The notes under the pieces were generated by a model. That model was given only the letters and a program-made list of their open reading frames with translations. It did no database searches and was not told the origin of the DNA. Position numbers and translations under genes: made by a program. DNA of 64,000 nucleotides from Culturomica sp. (lineage in GTDB: Bacteria > Bacteroidota > Bacteroidia > Bacteroidales > Marinifilaceae): assembly GCA_031271755.1 (NCBI GenBank), contig JAISVB010000007.1, positions 1 through 64,000 of the forward strand, given 5' to 3'. Below, piece by piece: positions 52,333 to 61,067 of the stretch (positions are counted from its first letter, which is position 1; each line of letters starts with the position of its first letter).

Positions 52333-52645
52333 AATGCTGCACAGCAGCGATGACGGTGATCCCATGGCTACCGTTGCCAACCTGTTCGATGTCGCTATGG
52401 TTTTTGCCGTCGCCCTGATGGTCGCATTGGTCACCCACTTCAATATGACGGAAATCTTCTCCAAAGAAGATTACACCCTTGTGAAAAATCCGGGTAAAGA
52501 GAACATGGAGATCATCACCAAAGAAGGAGAAAAGGTAAAACGCTATACGCCCTCCGAAGATCAGCAAACCGATCGAAAAAAGGGGAAACGCATAGGGGTG
52601 GCTTATGAGTTGGAAAACGGGGAAGTCATATACGTGCCGGAATAA
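52319..52645 (+). CDS. DUF2149 protein (HmuV-like), putative periplasmic partner of the channel
   Basis: 108 residues. A short cytoplasmic head rich in Asp (HSSDDGDPM) precedes one membrane helix (about 21-42) and a basic, charged periplasmic domain ending in YVPE. That layout (one helix plus a small periplasmic domain) is the same as ExbD/TolR/MotB. DUF2149 accompanies MotA/TolQ/ExbB genes in hmu and methanogen operons. The gene overlaps the channel gene by 14 bases, implying a stoichiometric pair. Last gene of the riboswitch operon. Confidence 0.82.
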   Translation: MNRNKMLHSSDDGDPMATVANLFDVAMVFAVALMVALVTHFNMTEIFSKEDYTLVKNPGKENMEIITKEGEKVKRYTPSEDQQTDRKKGKRIGVAYELENGEVIYVPE

Positions 52646-52655
52646 ATGATTTTCT

Positions 52656-52663
52656 TATTTTTG
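52656..52663 (+). promoter_or_regulatory. Putative -7 box for the cob biosynthesis operon
   Basis: TATTTTTG matches TAnnTTTG and lies 57 bases before the cbiHC start codon. There is no TTG at the ideal -33 spacing and no riboswitch in the 74-base gap. The operon may start here or be read through from the riboswitch operon. Confidence 0.4.
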
Positions 52664-52719
52664 TTGCAACAAGAAAAGCTCACAAATACCTTCGGCGAGA
52701 AATATAAATAGACTCTTAT

Positions 52720-54129
52720 ATGAGCAAAGGAAAAATAATAATAGCGGGCATCGGGCCCGGCTCGAAAGAAGATATGACTCCGGCAGTTTTACAAGCTGTC
52801 GGAGTTGCCGATATTATTATCGGATACAAATACTATTTTCAATTCATTGAGGAGCATATCCGGGCAGGCGCCGAATGCATCGATTCCGGCATGAAAAAAG
52901 AGCGCGAACGCGCCGAAGAGGCATTCCGTTATGCCGGCGAAGGCAAAACCGTCTGTGTAATCAGTTCCGGAGATGCCGGTATTTACGGTATGGCGCCACT
53001 GGTATACGAAATGAAAAAGGAGAAACAGAGCCCGGTTGAAATCGAAGTACTGCCCGGCATCAGTGCTTTCCAGAAAGCGGCGGCCTTGCTGGGAGCGCCC
53101 ATCGGACACGATTTCTGCCTCATCTCCCTTTCCGACCTGATGACCCCTTGGAAAAAAATAGAAAAACGCATCCAAGCCGCTGCCTCTGCCGACTTCGTAA
53201 CAGCCGTCTACAATCCCAAAAGCGACGGACGCTATTGGCAACTCTACCGCTTAGTGGAATTATTCCTGAAAAAACGTTCCCCCGAAACACCTGTCGGCTA
53301 CGTGCGGCAGGCCGGGCGCGAAGAACAGAAAATTAATGTGACGACTTTGGGAGCATTCGATCCGGAAGAGGTTGATATGTTTACGATTGTCATTATTGGC
53401 AATTCTCAATCGTATACATTTGAAAGTAATCACATCGTTACTCCTCGCGGATATTACAGAATGACGGCAAAAGAAGACGTCGGCGTCGGACAGGATATCA
53501 TGGTCCGCAGCTTCCACACCATAGAGCGTGAATTGAAAAACAGGGATATGGCTATGGGTAGGAAATGGGCTTTACTACACGCCATACACACAACCGCCGA
53601 TTTCGATATGGAAGACCTGCTCTATACGGATGAAAACGCGGTAGAAAAACTCTATCATGAATTTACCCAAGGGAAAGTCCGAACGATCATCACCGATGTT
53701 ACAATGGTTGCTTCGGGTATTCGCAAAGGAGCTTTGGAGCGGTTGGGCATAGAAGTGAAATGTTATCTGCACGATAAGCGCGTTGCGGAATTGTCCTCCT
53801 CAAAAGGCATCACACGCACACAAACCGGGATCAGGCTGGCTGTCGAAGAACACCCCGATGCCCTCTACGTCTTTGGCAATGCGCCTACTGCACTCACAGA
53901 ACTTTGCGAACTGATAAGAAAAGGAAAGGCTTGCCCTACGGGAATCGTAGCCGCACCTGTCGGCTTTGTCCATGTATGCGAATCCAAACATCAGGTCAAA
54001 CCTTTCAAAAACATCGCCAAATTAATCATTGAAGGCAGAAAAGGAGGAAGCAATCTGGCTGCAACCTTAGTCAATGCCATACTTACATTCGACGATGCCG
54101 AACAGTTAAAACCGGGAAGAGATGTCTGA
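52720..54129 (+). CDS. cbiHC: Fusion of precorrin-3B C17-methyltransferase (CbiH/CobJ) and precorrin-8X methylmutase (CbiC/CobH)
   Basis: 469 residues. The N-terminal half (about 1-245) is a SAM-dependent tetrapyrrole methylase with AGIGPGSKEDMTPA and SSGDAGIYGMAP, the GxGPG and GDxxxY motifs, plus VYNPKSDGR characteristic of CbiH/CobJ. The C-terminal half (about 265-465) is CbiC/CobH, with AIHTTADFDMEDLL (catalytic His290), TDVTMVASGIRKG and FGNAPTALTEL. It would contract the ring at C17 and later move the C11 methyl to C12. First gene of a ten-gene operon; overlaps cbiP by eight bases. Confidence 0.93.
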   Translation: MSKGKIIIAGIGPGSKEDMTPAVLQAVGVADIIIGYKYYFQFIEEHIRAGAECIDSGMKKERERAEEAFRYAGEGKTVCVISSGDAGIYGMAPLVYEMKKEKQSPVEIEVLPGISAFQKAAALLGAPIGHDFCLISLSDLMTPWKKIEKRIQAAASADFVTAVYNPKSDGRYWQLYRLVELFLKKRSPETPVGYVRQAGREEQKINVTTLGAFDPEEVDMFTIVIIGNSQSYTFESNHIVTPRGYYRMTAKEDVGVGQDIMVRSFHTIERELKNRDMAMGRKWALLHAIHTTADFDMEDLLYTDENAVEKLYHEFTQGKVRTIITDVTMVASGIRKGALERLGIEVKCYLHDKRVAELSSSKGITRTQTGIRLAVEEHPDALYVFGNAPTALTELCELIRKGKACPTGIVAAPVGFVHVCESKHQVKPFKNIAKLIIEGRKGGSNLAATLVNAILTFDDAEQLKPGRDV

Positions 54130-55609
54130 AAAAACAACACTGCGCCCTGTCATGTTTGCCGGAACCGGAAGTGATGTCGGTAAAAGCATCATCTCCGCGG
54201 CCTTTTGCCGTATCCTCCTGCAAGACGGCTATCATCCCGCCCCCTTCAAGGCGCAAAACATGTCGCTCAACTCCTACGCCACGCCCGACGGCTTGGAAAT
54301 AGGGCGGGCGCAAGCCGTACAGGCCGAAGCCGCAGGCATTCCCTGCGAAACGGACATGAACCCTCTGTTGCTGAAACCGTCAGGCGAAAAAATTTGCCAG
54401 GTAGTACTGAACGGCAAGCCCACAGGTAATCAGGGTGCTTATGAATATTTCCGGAAAGAAGGGCGTGAAGAGCTTCGCAAAGAAGTGCACGCCGCCTTCG
54501 ACCGCCTGCAACAACGTTTCAACCCCATTGTCATGGAAGGGGCCGGTAGCATATCGGAAATCAACCTGCGGGATGTTGATTTGGTCAATATGCCGATGGC
54601 CATACACGCCAAAGCCCATGTAATCCTTGTCGCCGACATCGACCGCGGAGGTGTTTTTGCTTCAGTCTACGGTTCGGTAATGCTGCTGACCGAAGAAGAG
54701 CGAAAATATATAAAAGGCATCCTTATCAACAAATTCAGGGGCGACATCCGGCTTTTTGAACCGGGAATAAAGAAACTGGAAGAACTATGCGGTATTCCGG
54801 TCGTTGGGGTTGTTCCCTATTATAAAGATATACACATCGAGGAAGAAGACTCTGTTGCATTGCAAACTAAAAATGTACAATCAACACACGGCAAGGTGAA
54901 TATTGCAGTCGTATTACTCCGTCACATCTCCAACTTCACCGATTTCAATGTTCTGGAGCGGGATCCGCGTGTGCATCTTTATTATACGAACAATACGGAC
55001 GAAATTGAAAAAGCCGACATCGTGCTCATACCGGGCAGCAAAAGCACCATTTCCGACCTGTACGAAGTGCGCCGCAACGGGGTAGCCAAAAGCATTGTAA
55101 AAGCGCATAAAGCAGGGGCGACCGTCATCGGCATTTGCGGAGGCTACCAGATCATGGGACAGGAAATATGCGACCCCGCCCACATAGAAAGCCCTATAGA
55201 ACGGCTCCCCGGACTGGGCTTGCTCCCCGTATCGACCGCAATCGGCGGCGAAAAGCTGACCCGTCAAGTCCGGTTTTCGTTTCTGGACGGGGAGAAGGTG
55301 TGCGAAGGATATGAAATACACATGGGAATAACACTCCCGCTGGAAAATGCTCCCGCATCCCCTCTCAACCATTTGGAGGACGGCGGCAAAGACGGCTACC
55401 GGGCAGGTTCAAAATGCTTCGGCACATATATTCACGGCCTGTTGGACAATCAGGCTGTAATTGATTACCTGCTTGCCCCGTACACGGATAAGCTATCCGC
55501 TAAACCGTTCGATTACAAGGCATTCAAAGAAGAACAATACGACAGGCTGGCAAACCATGTTCGCTGCCATGTAAATATGGACCTAATATATAAAATAATG
55601 GGCTTATGA
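54122..55609 (+). CDS. cbiP: Cobyric acid synthase
   Basis: 495 residues. The ATPase domain carries GTGSDVGKSIISAAFC (P-loop, residues 14-29) and FKAQNMSLNSYAT with IGRAQAVQA, the hallmarks of CobQ/CbiP. The C-terminal amidotransferase part has VIGICGGYQIMGQ with the Cys nucleophile, and a late TYIHGLLDN His region. It amidates positions b, d, e and g of adenosylcobyrinate a,c-diamide. Overlaps cbiHC by eight bases and cobD by four (ATGA). Confidence 0.95.
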   Translation: MSEKTTLRPVMFAGTGSDVGKSIISAAFCRILLQDGYHPAPFKAQNMSLNSYATPDGLEIGRAQAVQAEAAGIPCETDMNPLLLKPSGEKICQVVLNGKPTGNQGAYEYFRKEGREELRKEVHAAFDRLQQRFNPIVMEGAGSISEINLRDVDLVNMPMAIHAKAHVILVADIDRGGVFASVYGSVMLLTEEERKYIKGILINKFRGDIRLFEPGIKKLEELCGIPVVGVVPYYKDIHIEEEDSVALQTKNVQSTHGKVNIAVVLLRHISNFTDFNVLERDPRVHLYYTNNTDEIEKADIVLIPGSKSTISDLYEVRRNGVAKSIVKAHKAGATVIGICGGYQIMGQEICDPAHIESPIERLPGLGLLPVSTAIGGEKLTRQVRFSFLDGEKVCEGYEIHMGITLPLENAPASPLNHLEDGGKDGYRAGSKCFGTYIHGLLDNQAVIDYLLAPYTDKLSAKPFDYKAFKEEQYDRLANHVRCHVNMDLIYKIMGL

Positions 55610-56613
55610 TTAACGGACACGGAGACGACATATACGGATGTAAGCGGAAAATTATAAGTAATTTCAGCTCCAATATATACGGCAGGCAGGATTTTTCTGC
55701 GTTACATGATCATCTTTGTTCCTGCATTCATTCCATACACGCTTACCCCGAGCCTGATGCCGCTTCGTTAGTTGAGTTATTGGCAAAGAAAAATGATATA
55801 CAAACGGCTAACATATTGGTAACAAACGGAGCTGTTGAAGCCATTTACCTGATTGCTCAAGCATTCAGGGCCAAGAAATCAAGTATTATCATTCCTGCCT
55901 TCAGCGAATACGAAGACGCTTGCCGTATCCATGAACACCAACTCTCATTTGCCTCTTCATTATCCCAAACAGATAAAGAAGCTGAATTGATTTGGCTGTG
56001 CAACCCCAACAACCCGGACGGTAATGTTTATCACAAGTCCTATTTAGACACATTCATTTCGGAGCATCCGGACATTTTTTTCATTATAGACCAATCCTAC
56101 GAAGCTTTTACCGACAAACAATATACATTTACCGTCCGGGAAAGTTTAGCATACAAAAACGTGATCCTGTTGCACTCCATGACCAAATCGTATGCCATCC
56201 CCGGATTACGGCTCGGTTACATCACAGCGTGCAACGAATTGACGGATAAGATCAGCGCTTTCCGTATACCCTGGGCGGTCAATCAACTGGCCATAGAAGC
56301 TGGAAAATACCTGCTAAAAGAGGGTAAGCCTGCATTTGACCCGGAAACGTATCTGGCTGAAACCAAACACCTCATGACAGCACTGAATGCCATCGACGGT
56401 TTGACCGTGCTGCCTGCCAGCACGCACTTTTTCTTGTGTAAATTGATTCGTGGCAAAGCGTCCGATCTGAAACAATACCTGATCGATCAGCACGGAATAT
56501 TGATCCGCGACGCTTCCAATTTCAGAGGGTTGGATGCCTCTTTTTTCCGGATAGCGACCCAATCAAGAGAAGAGAACGATCAATTAGTTAAGGCCATAAA
56601 AGAATGGATATAA
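55606..56613 (+). CDS. cobD: L-threonine-O-3-phosphate decarboxylase / aminotransferase-family CobD
   Basis: 335 residues of fold-type I PLP enzymes close to histidinol-phosphate aminotransferase. The opening INGHGDDIYG is typical of CobD. CNPNNPDGN (about 129) and HSMTKSYAIPGLRLGY, with the Schiff-base Lys194, complete the active site. The product, (R)-1-amino-2-propanol phosphate, is the linker attached by the next gene product, CbiB. A histidinol-phosphate aminotransferase role is unlikely in this operon. Overlaps cbiP by 4 bases and cbiB by 10. Confidence 0.9.
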   Translation: MINGHGDDIYGCKRKIISNFSSNIYGRQDFSALHDHLCSCIHSIHAYPEPDAASLVELLAKKNDIQTANILVTNGAVEAIYLIAQAFRAKKSSIIIPAFSEYEDACRIHEHQLSFASSLSQTDKEAELIWLCNPNNPDGNVYHKSYLDTFISEHPDIFFIIDQSYEAFTDKQYTFTVRESLAYKNVILLHSMTKSYAIPGLRLGYITACNELTDKISAFRIPWAVNQLAIEAGKYLLKEGKPAFDPETYLAETKHLMTALNAIDGLTVLPASTHFFLCKLIRGKASDLKQYLIDQHGILIRDASNFRGLDASFFRIATQSREENDQLVKAIKEWI

Positions 56614-57551
56614 ACCTTTTAATTCTATTGCTCCCCCTTGTCCTGGGATGGATGGCCGACAAACTGTGGGGCGATCCGCCCGGTTTACCCCATCCCGTAG
56701 CCGGTTTCGGCAAAATCATCCTCGTGGGGGAAAAAAGAGCCAACAAAGGGAAGCACAAACCATTCAAAGGAGCACTGTTCGCTGTCGGGCTGATCGCAGC
56801 CGTCTTTTTTCCGGTCTGTTTTCTTTTACAAGCGCTGCAACCGTATCCGTGGGCATCCCTCCTGTTATCATCCGTCATCGTCTTTTTCTGCCTTGCGGGA
56901 AAAACGCTTATCGGCGAAGTCCGGCAGGTGTTTGCCGCAGTCGATCTATCCGTAGCGGCCGGGCGAACACAGGTCGCACGGATCGTGGGCAGGGACACCT
57001 CTTCCCTGTCGCCCCAACAAATACGCACCGCAGCGCTCGAAACCCTGGCCGAGAACCTGAGCGACGGGGTCATCGCCCCCCTCTTTTGGTTCCTGTTGCT
57101 GGGAGCGCCCGGCATGCTGGCCTATAAAATGGTCAACACATTGGACTCCATGATCGGGTACAAAAACGAACCATACAGACAATTCGGCTGTTGGGCTGCC
57201 CGCATAGACGATGTCGCCAACTACCTCCCGGCCCGGCTTACCGCTTTTTTAATGCTCCTGGTAAGCGGAAAGCTCACGCTGCTCCCTTTTGTGAAAAAAT
57301 ACGGATGCCAACACGCCAGCCCCAACTCCGGCTATCCCGAAGCCGCTTTGGCAGGCATACTGAATTGCCGGTTCGGAGGCCCGAACACCTATTTTGGAGA
57401 AACCGTGAATAAACCCTATATTGGCAGCAACCGGAAAGAACTGACCGCCGAGGATCTGGAGATAGCCGTGCGGATCAATAAAAAAGCGGAAACAGCTATG
57501 GTGATATTAACGGCCTGCTGTGTGGCCACCATTCATATCCTATTGAAATGA
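56604..57551 (+). CDS. cbiB: Adenosylcobinamide-phosphate synthase
   Basis: 315 residues, a multi-pass inner-membrane protein. The start LGWMADKLWGDPPGLPHPV (about residues 13-31) and the DTSSLSPQQIRTAALETLAENLSDGVIAPLFW block (split here as DTSSLSPQQIRTA and AENLSDGVIAPLFW) are diagnostic of CbiB/CobD. MVNTLDSMIGYKN and a late RFGGPNTYFGE follow. It joins aminopropanol (phosphate) to adenosylcobyric acid. Overlaps cobD by ten bases and cbiET by four. Confidence 0.95.
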   Translation: MDINLLILLLPLVLGWMADKLWGDPPGLPHPVAGFGKIILVGEKRANKGKHKPFKGALFAVGLIAAVFFPVCFLLQALQPYPWASLLLSSVIVFFCLAGKTLIGEVRQVFAAVDLSVAAGRTQVARIVGRDTSSLSPQQIRTAALETLAENLSDGVIAPLFWFLLLGAPGMLAYKMVNTLDSMIGYKNEPYRQFGCWAARIDDVANYLPARLTAFLMLLVSGKLTLLPFVKKYGCQHASPNSGYPEAALAGILNCRFGGPNTYFGETVNKPYIGSNRKELTAEDLEIAVRINKKAETAMVILTACCVATIHILLK

Positions 57552-58741
57552 AATTCTTTGTAATCGGCATAGATGATAACCGGAAGCAATATTTTTCAGA
57601 TGAAATGCTGGATGTAATCGCTTCCCATACGGTATTCTCCGGAGGCATGCGTCACCGTGAAATTGTTTCCGGACTGCTTCCCGAAAACCACCGGTGGATT
57701 GATATTGTTACCCCGCTCGATGCTGTTTTCCGTCAGTACGGAGCGTACGCCGAAATAGTCGTCTTTGCATCGGGCGACCCGCTCTTTTTCGGGTTTGCCG
57801 CTACCATCCTGCGGGAGATGCCCGATGCGGAAATGGTACTGTATCCCTGTTTTAACTCGTTGCAATTACTGGCGCACCGGCTATTGATGCCTTACCAGGA
57901 TATGCACATCGTTTCGTTGACAGGCCGTCCGTGGGACAAGTTGGACGAAGCGCTGATCTCCGGTTACGAAAAGATCGGCGTGCTGACCGACCAAAAAGAA
58001 CACACGCCGGCAGCCATTGCCGAACGCATGCTCTACTACGGTTTTGATAACTACCGGATGAGTATCGGCGAATTGCTGGGCAATCGGGAAAAAGAGAAGG
58101 TCTCTACCTGGGAACTGCCGGAGGTGCCCGGCAAAAAGTTCTCCTTCCCCAACAACCTTATCCTGCAAAAGAGCTACACCCGCCCGCGTCCTTTCGGCAT
58201 TCCCGAAAGTGAATTTCATTTGCTGGACGGACGGACCAAAATGATCACGAAAATGCCTGTAAGGCTACTCACTCTAAGTCTGTTGGAGTTGCGGGAAAAG
58301 CGTATCTTTTGGGACATCGGTTTTTGTACGGGCTCCGTATCCGTCGAAGCTAAAATGCAATTCCCGCACCTGAAAATCATCGCTTTTGAAAAGCGGGAAG
58401 CAGGCCGGGTGTTGATGGAGCGTAACGCCCGAAAATTCGGAACCCCCGGCATTGACACATATACCGGAGATTTCACCGGCGTGGATCTCTCCGGCCTGCC
58501 TGCTCCCGACGCCGTTTTTATCGGCGGGCACGGCGGCAAAATGGAGGAGATCGTTGACAAAATCGCCGGCGTACTCAAATCCGGCGGGGTCATCGTTTTT
58601 AACGCCGTATCGGCCGACAGCCGGGAAGGGTTTACAACATCCATCGCACACAACAAATTAAGCCTTACACAAAGCATTGCGCTCACGGTAGGCGACTTCA
58701 ACACCATTGAAATCCTGAAAGCCACAAAACAACATGATTAA
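57548..58741 (+). CDS. cbiET: CbiET fusion: precorrin-6Y/7 C5,15-methyltransferase (decarboxylating)
   Basis: 397 residues equivalent to CobL. The CbiE half (about 1-205) has FASGDPLFFGF and the tetrapyrrole methylase fold; LLPENHRW marks the family. The CbiT half (about 220-397) is a small Rossmann methyltransferase, with FWDIGFCTGSVSVEA as the SAM loop, AFEKREAGRVLMERN and FIGGHGGKMEEIV. It methylates C5 and C15 and removes the C12 acetate carboxyl. Overlaps both neighbours by four to eight bases. Confidence 0.94.
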   Translation: MKFFVIGIDDNRKQYFSDEMLDVIASHTVFSGGMRHREIVSGLLPENHRWIDIVTPLDAVFRQYGAYAEIVVFASGDPLFFGFAATILREMPDAEMVLYPCFNSLQLLAHRLLMPYQDMHIVSLTGRPWDKLDEALISGYEKIGVLTDQKEHTPAAIAERMLYYGFDNYRMSIGELLGNREKEKVSTWELPEVPGKKFSFPNNLILQKSYTRPRPFGIPESEFHLLDGRTKMITKMPVRLLTLSLLELREKRIFWDIGFCTGSVSVEAKMQFPHLKIIAFEKREAGRVLMERNARKFGTPGIDTYTGDFTGVDLSGLPAPDAVFIGGHGGKMEEIVDKIAGVLKSGGVIVFNAVSADSREGFTTSIAHNKLSLTQSIALTVGDFNTIEILKATKQHD

Positions 58742-60554
58742 ACAGGCCATTATATTGACATCCGAAGCGGCATACCCCATCGCTCAAACCATCGCGCGGG
58801 AATTGCCCGGATCGCAGCTATTCGCCCATTCCGGTGTGGAAGGTGCCGTCCGAATCGCTTCCATCCAGGAATGTGTCCGGGAGCTGTTCGACCGTTGCGA
58901 AAGCCTGATCTTTATCGGAGCGATGGGGATCTGCGTACGAAGCATAGCACCTCACATCCGGGACAAACACACCGACCCGGCCGTGGTCAATATCGACAGC
59001 ACGGGACAATACGCCGTCTCCGTTTTAGCAGGGCATACAGGCGGAGCGAACGACCTGACCAAAAGAGTAGCGCTCATTCTGGGAGCCGAGGCGGTCATCA
59101 CCACCCAAAGCGACAACACCCACCTGTGGGCGCTCGACACGATCGGCAACCGGTACGGTTGGGCGACAACTTCCAACAGATCCGATCTCAACCGGCCGTT
59201 GGCTTTGTTTGTCAACAGGAGGCCTACCGCCCTGTTGCTGGATATCGACGACGAAGGCACCCGCTACCTGGAACGGACGGTTCCCGCCCACGTAAAGATC
59301 TACCATCGCTATGAGGATATAGACCCGACGGATTATGAACTACTGATAGCCGTTACGCCTTACCTCTACCCCCACACCGAGATACCCGTTCTCTACTACC
59401 ATCCCAAGGTGCTGCACCTCGGCGTCGGTTGCCGGAAAATGTGTAACCCCGAAGGAGTAAGTGACTACATCGCGAACGTCCTGAAAGAAAATAATCTTTC
59501 AGTGCACTCCATAAAAGATCTTTCATCCATTGAATTGAAAAAAGAGGAACCTTTGCTGCAGGCGTTGCAAATCTCTTTCGGGCACATTCCCGTGAACATA
59601 TACGCAACCGGCGAGTTGCAGGAGATCAAAGCAGTCAACCCTTCGGAAAAGGTCAAAGAGGTCACCACCCTGTCCGGGGTGGCGGAACCGGCAGCCATCC
59701 GAAGCGCCGGCGGGGGAGCATTGCTCCTTGAAAAACAAAAAGGCAAACTCAGCGAAGGCAACGACTTTACTTTTGCCGTCGCCATTGACCGGAACGCCCT
59801 CCGCCGCGGACACATCGAAATTGTCGGCGCAGGCCCCGGCGATCCGGACCTGGTCTCCGTAAAAGGACGCTACTTCCTCGAAGCGGCAGACCTGATCCTG
59901 TATGCCGGCAGCTTAGTGCCCGCAGAACTGACCCACTGCGCCAAACAGGGCGCCGTAGTCCGCAGTTCGGCTTCAATGAACCTGGAAGAACAATTTGCGC
60001 TGATGAAGGAGTTTTACGACCGGGGGAAATTGGTTGTCCGCCTCCATACGGGCGACCCGTGCATCTACGGAGCGATCCAGGAACAGATGGCTTTCTTCGA
60101 TGCGCACGACCTGTCATACCACATCACACCGGGGATCTCCTCCTTTCAGGCGGCGGCCGCCGCCCTGCGTTCACAATTCACCATTCCCGAAGAGGTCCAA
60201 ACCATCATCCTGACCCGGGGAGAAGGGCGGACGCCCGTACCCGAAAAAGAAAAACTCTCTCTGCTGGCCCGTTCGCAAAGCACCCTCTGTATTTTTCTGA
60301 GTGCGTCCGTTATCGACAGCGTTCAGCAGGAATTATTGGAACATTACCCACCGGAAACACCCGTAGCTGCCTGCTACAAGCTGACCTGGAAAGATGAAAA
60401 GATCTACCGGGGAGAATTGAGAGAGTTGGCAAAGATCGTAAAAGAGAACCATTTGACCCTCACCACCCTGATCGTGGTCGGAAAAGCCATTGACAACCGC
60501 CGCGGACTCTCCCGATTGTATGCGCAGGAATTTACCCACTTGTTCAGAAAATGA
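58734..60554 (+). CDS. cbiGF: CbiGF fusion: cobalt-precorrin-5A hydrolase and cobalt-precorrin-4 C11-methyltransferase
   Basis: 606 residues. CbiG (about 1-345) shows IFIGAMGICVRSIAP, VLAGHTGGANDLT, ITTQSDNTHLWALD and LGVGCRKMCNPEGV, its normal motif order. CbiF/CobM (about 350-606) has IVGAGPGDPDLVSVKG, LILYAGSLVP, RLHTGDPCIYGA and TPGISSFQAAAA. CbiF forms cobalt-precorrin-5A, and CbiG opens its lactone and expels the two-carbon fragment, so the fusion links consecutive steps. CbiG marks this as the anaerobic pathway. Overlaps cobU by four bases. Confidence 0.95.
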   Translation: MIKQAIILTSEAAYPIAQTIARELPGSQLFAHSGVEGAVRIASIQECVRELFDRCESLIFIGAMGICVRSIAPHIRDKHTDPAVVNIDSTGQYAVSVLAGHTGGANDLTKRVALILGAEAVITTQSDNTHLWALDTIGNRYGWATTSNRSDLNRPLALFVNRRPTALLLDIDDEGTRYLERTVPAHVKIYHRYEDIDPTDYELLIAVTPYLYPHTEIPVLYYHPKVLHLGVGCRKMCNPEGVSDYIANVLKENNLSVHSIKDLSSIELKKEEPLLQALQISFGHIPVNIYATGELQEIKAVNPSEKVKEVTTLSGVAEPAAIRSAGGGALLLEKQKGKLSEGNDFTFAVAIDRNALRRGHIEIVGAGPGDPDLVSVKGRYFLEAADLILYAGSLVPAELTHCAKQGAVVRSSASMNLEEQFALMKEFYDRGKLVVRLHTGDPCIYGAIQEQMAFFDAHDLSYHITPGISSFQAAAAALRSQFTIPEEVQTIILTRGEGRTPVPEKEKLSLLARSQSTLCIFLSASVIDSVQQELLEHYPPETPVAACYKLTWKDEKIYRGELRELAKIVKENHLTLTTLIVVGKAIDNRRGLSRLYAQEFTHLFRK

Positions 60555-61060
60555 AGAAAATCACCCTGATCACCGGCGGACAACGCTCCGGAAAAAGCCG
60601 CTTTGCACAGGAGATGGCTCTCTCCCTGTCGCCCCATCCCGTATATTTGGCAACCTCCCGGATCTGGGACGAAGAACACCGCAAGCGGATTGAACGCCAC
60701 CAAGCCGAAAGAGGCGCCGAATGGACCAACATCGAAGAGGAAAAAGAGTTGAGCAAACACCCGGTGGGCGGGCGTGTCGTCCTGGTGGATTGTCTCACCC
60801 TGTGGGCGACCAACTTTTTTTTCGATCTCACAGCCGATGTGGACAAAACACTGGCTGCACTCAAAGCGGAATTTGATACCTTTACCGCGCAAGAGGCGCA
60901 CTTTCTGCTGGTGACCAACGAGATCGGCATGGGCGAGATGTCCCCCAATGAGGTCCAACGCAAATTCGCCGACTTGCAAGGCTGGTTCAACCAATACGTA
61001 GCGGAAAAAGCAGACGAAGTGTACCTGCTGGTAGCAGGCATCCCTGTAACAATCAAATAA
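60551..61060 (+). CDS. cobU: Bifunctional adenosylcobinamide kinase / GTP:adenosylcobinamide-phosphate guanylyltransferase
   Basis: 169 residues. [15 protein letters not shown] (residues 8-22) is the CobU P-loop, [24 protein letters not shown] (split as [11 protein letters not shown] and [12 protein letters not shown]) includes the guanylated His, and [10 protein letters not shown] and [12 protein letters not shown] are the remaining CobU motifs. It phosphorylates adenosylcobinamide and then activates it with GMP. Starts inside the stop region of cbiGF (four-base overlap). Confidence 0.95.
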   Translation: MKKITLITGGQRSGKSRFAQEMALSLSPHPVYLATSRIWDEEHRKRIERHQAERGAEWTNIEEEKELSKHPVGGRVVLVDCLTLWATNFFFDLTADVDKTLAALKAEFDTFTAQEAHFLLVTNEIGMGEMSPNEVQRKFADLQGWFNQYVAEKADEVYLLVAGIPVTIK

Positions 61061-61067
61061 ACACGAC

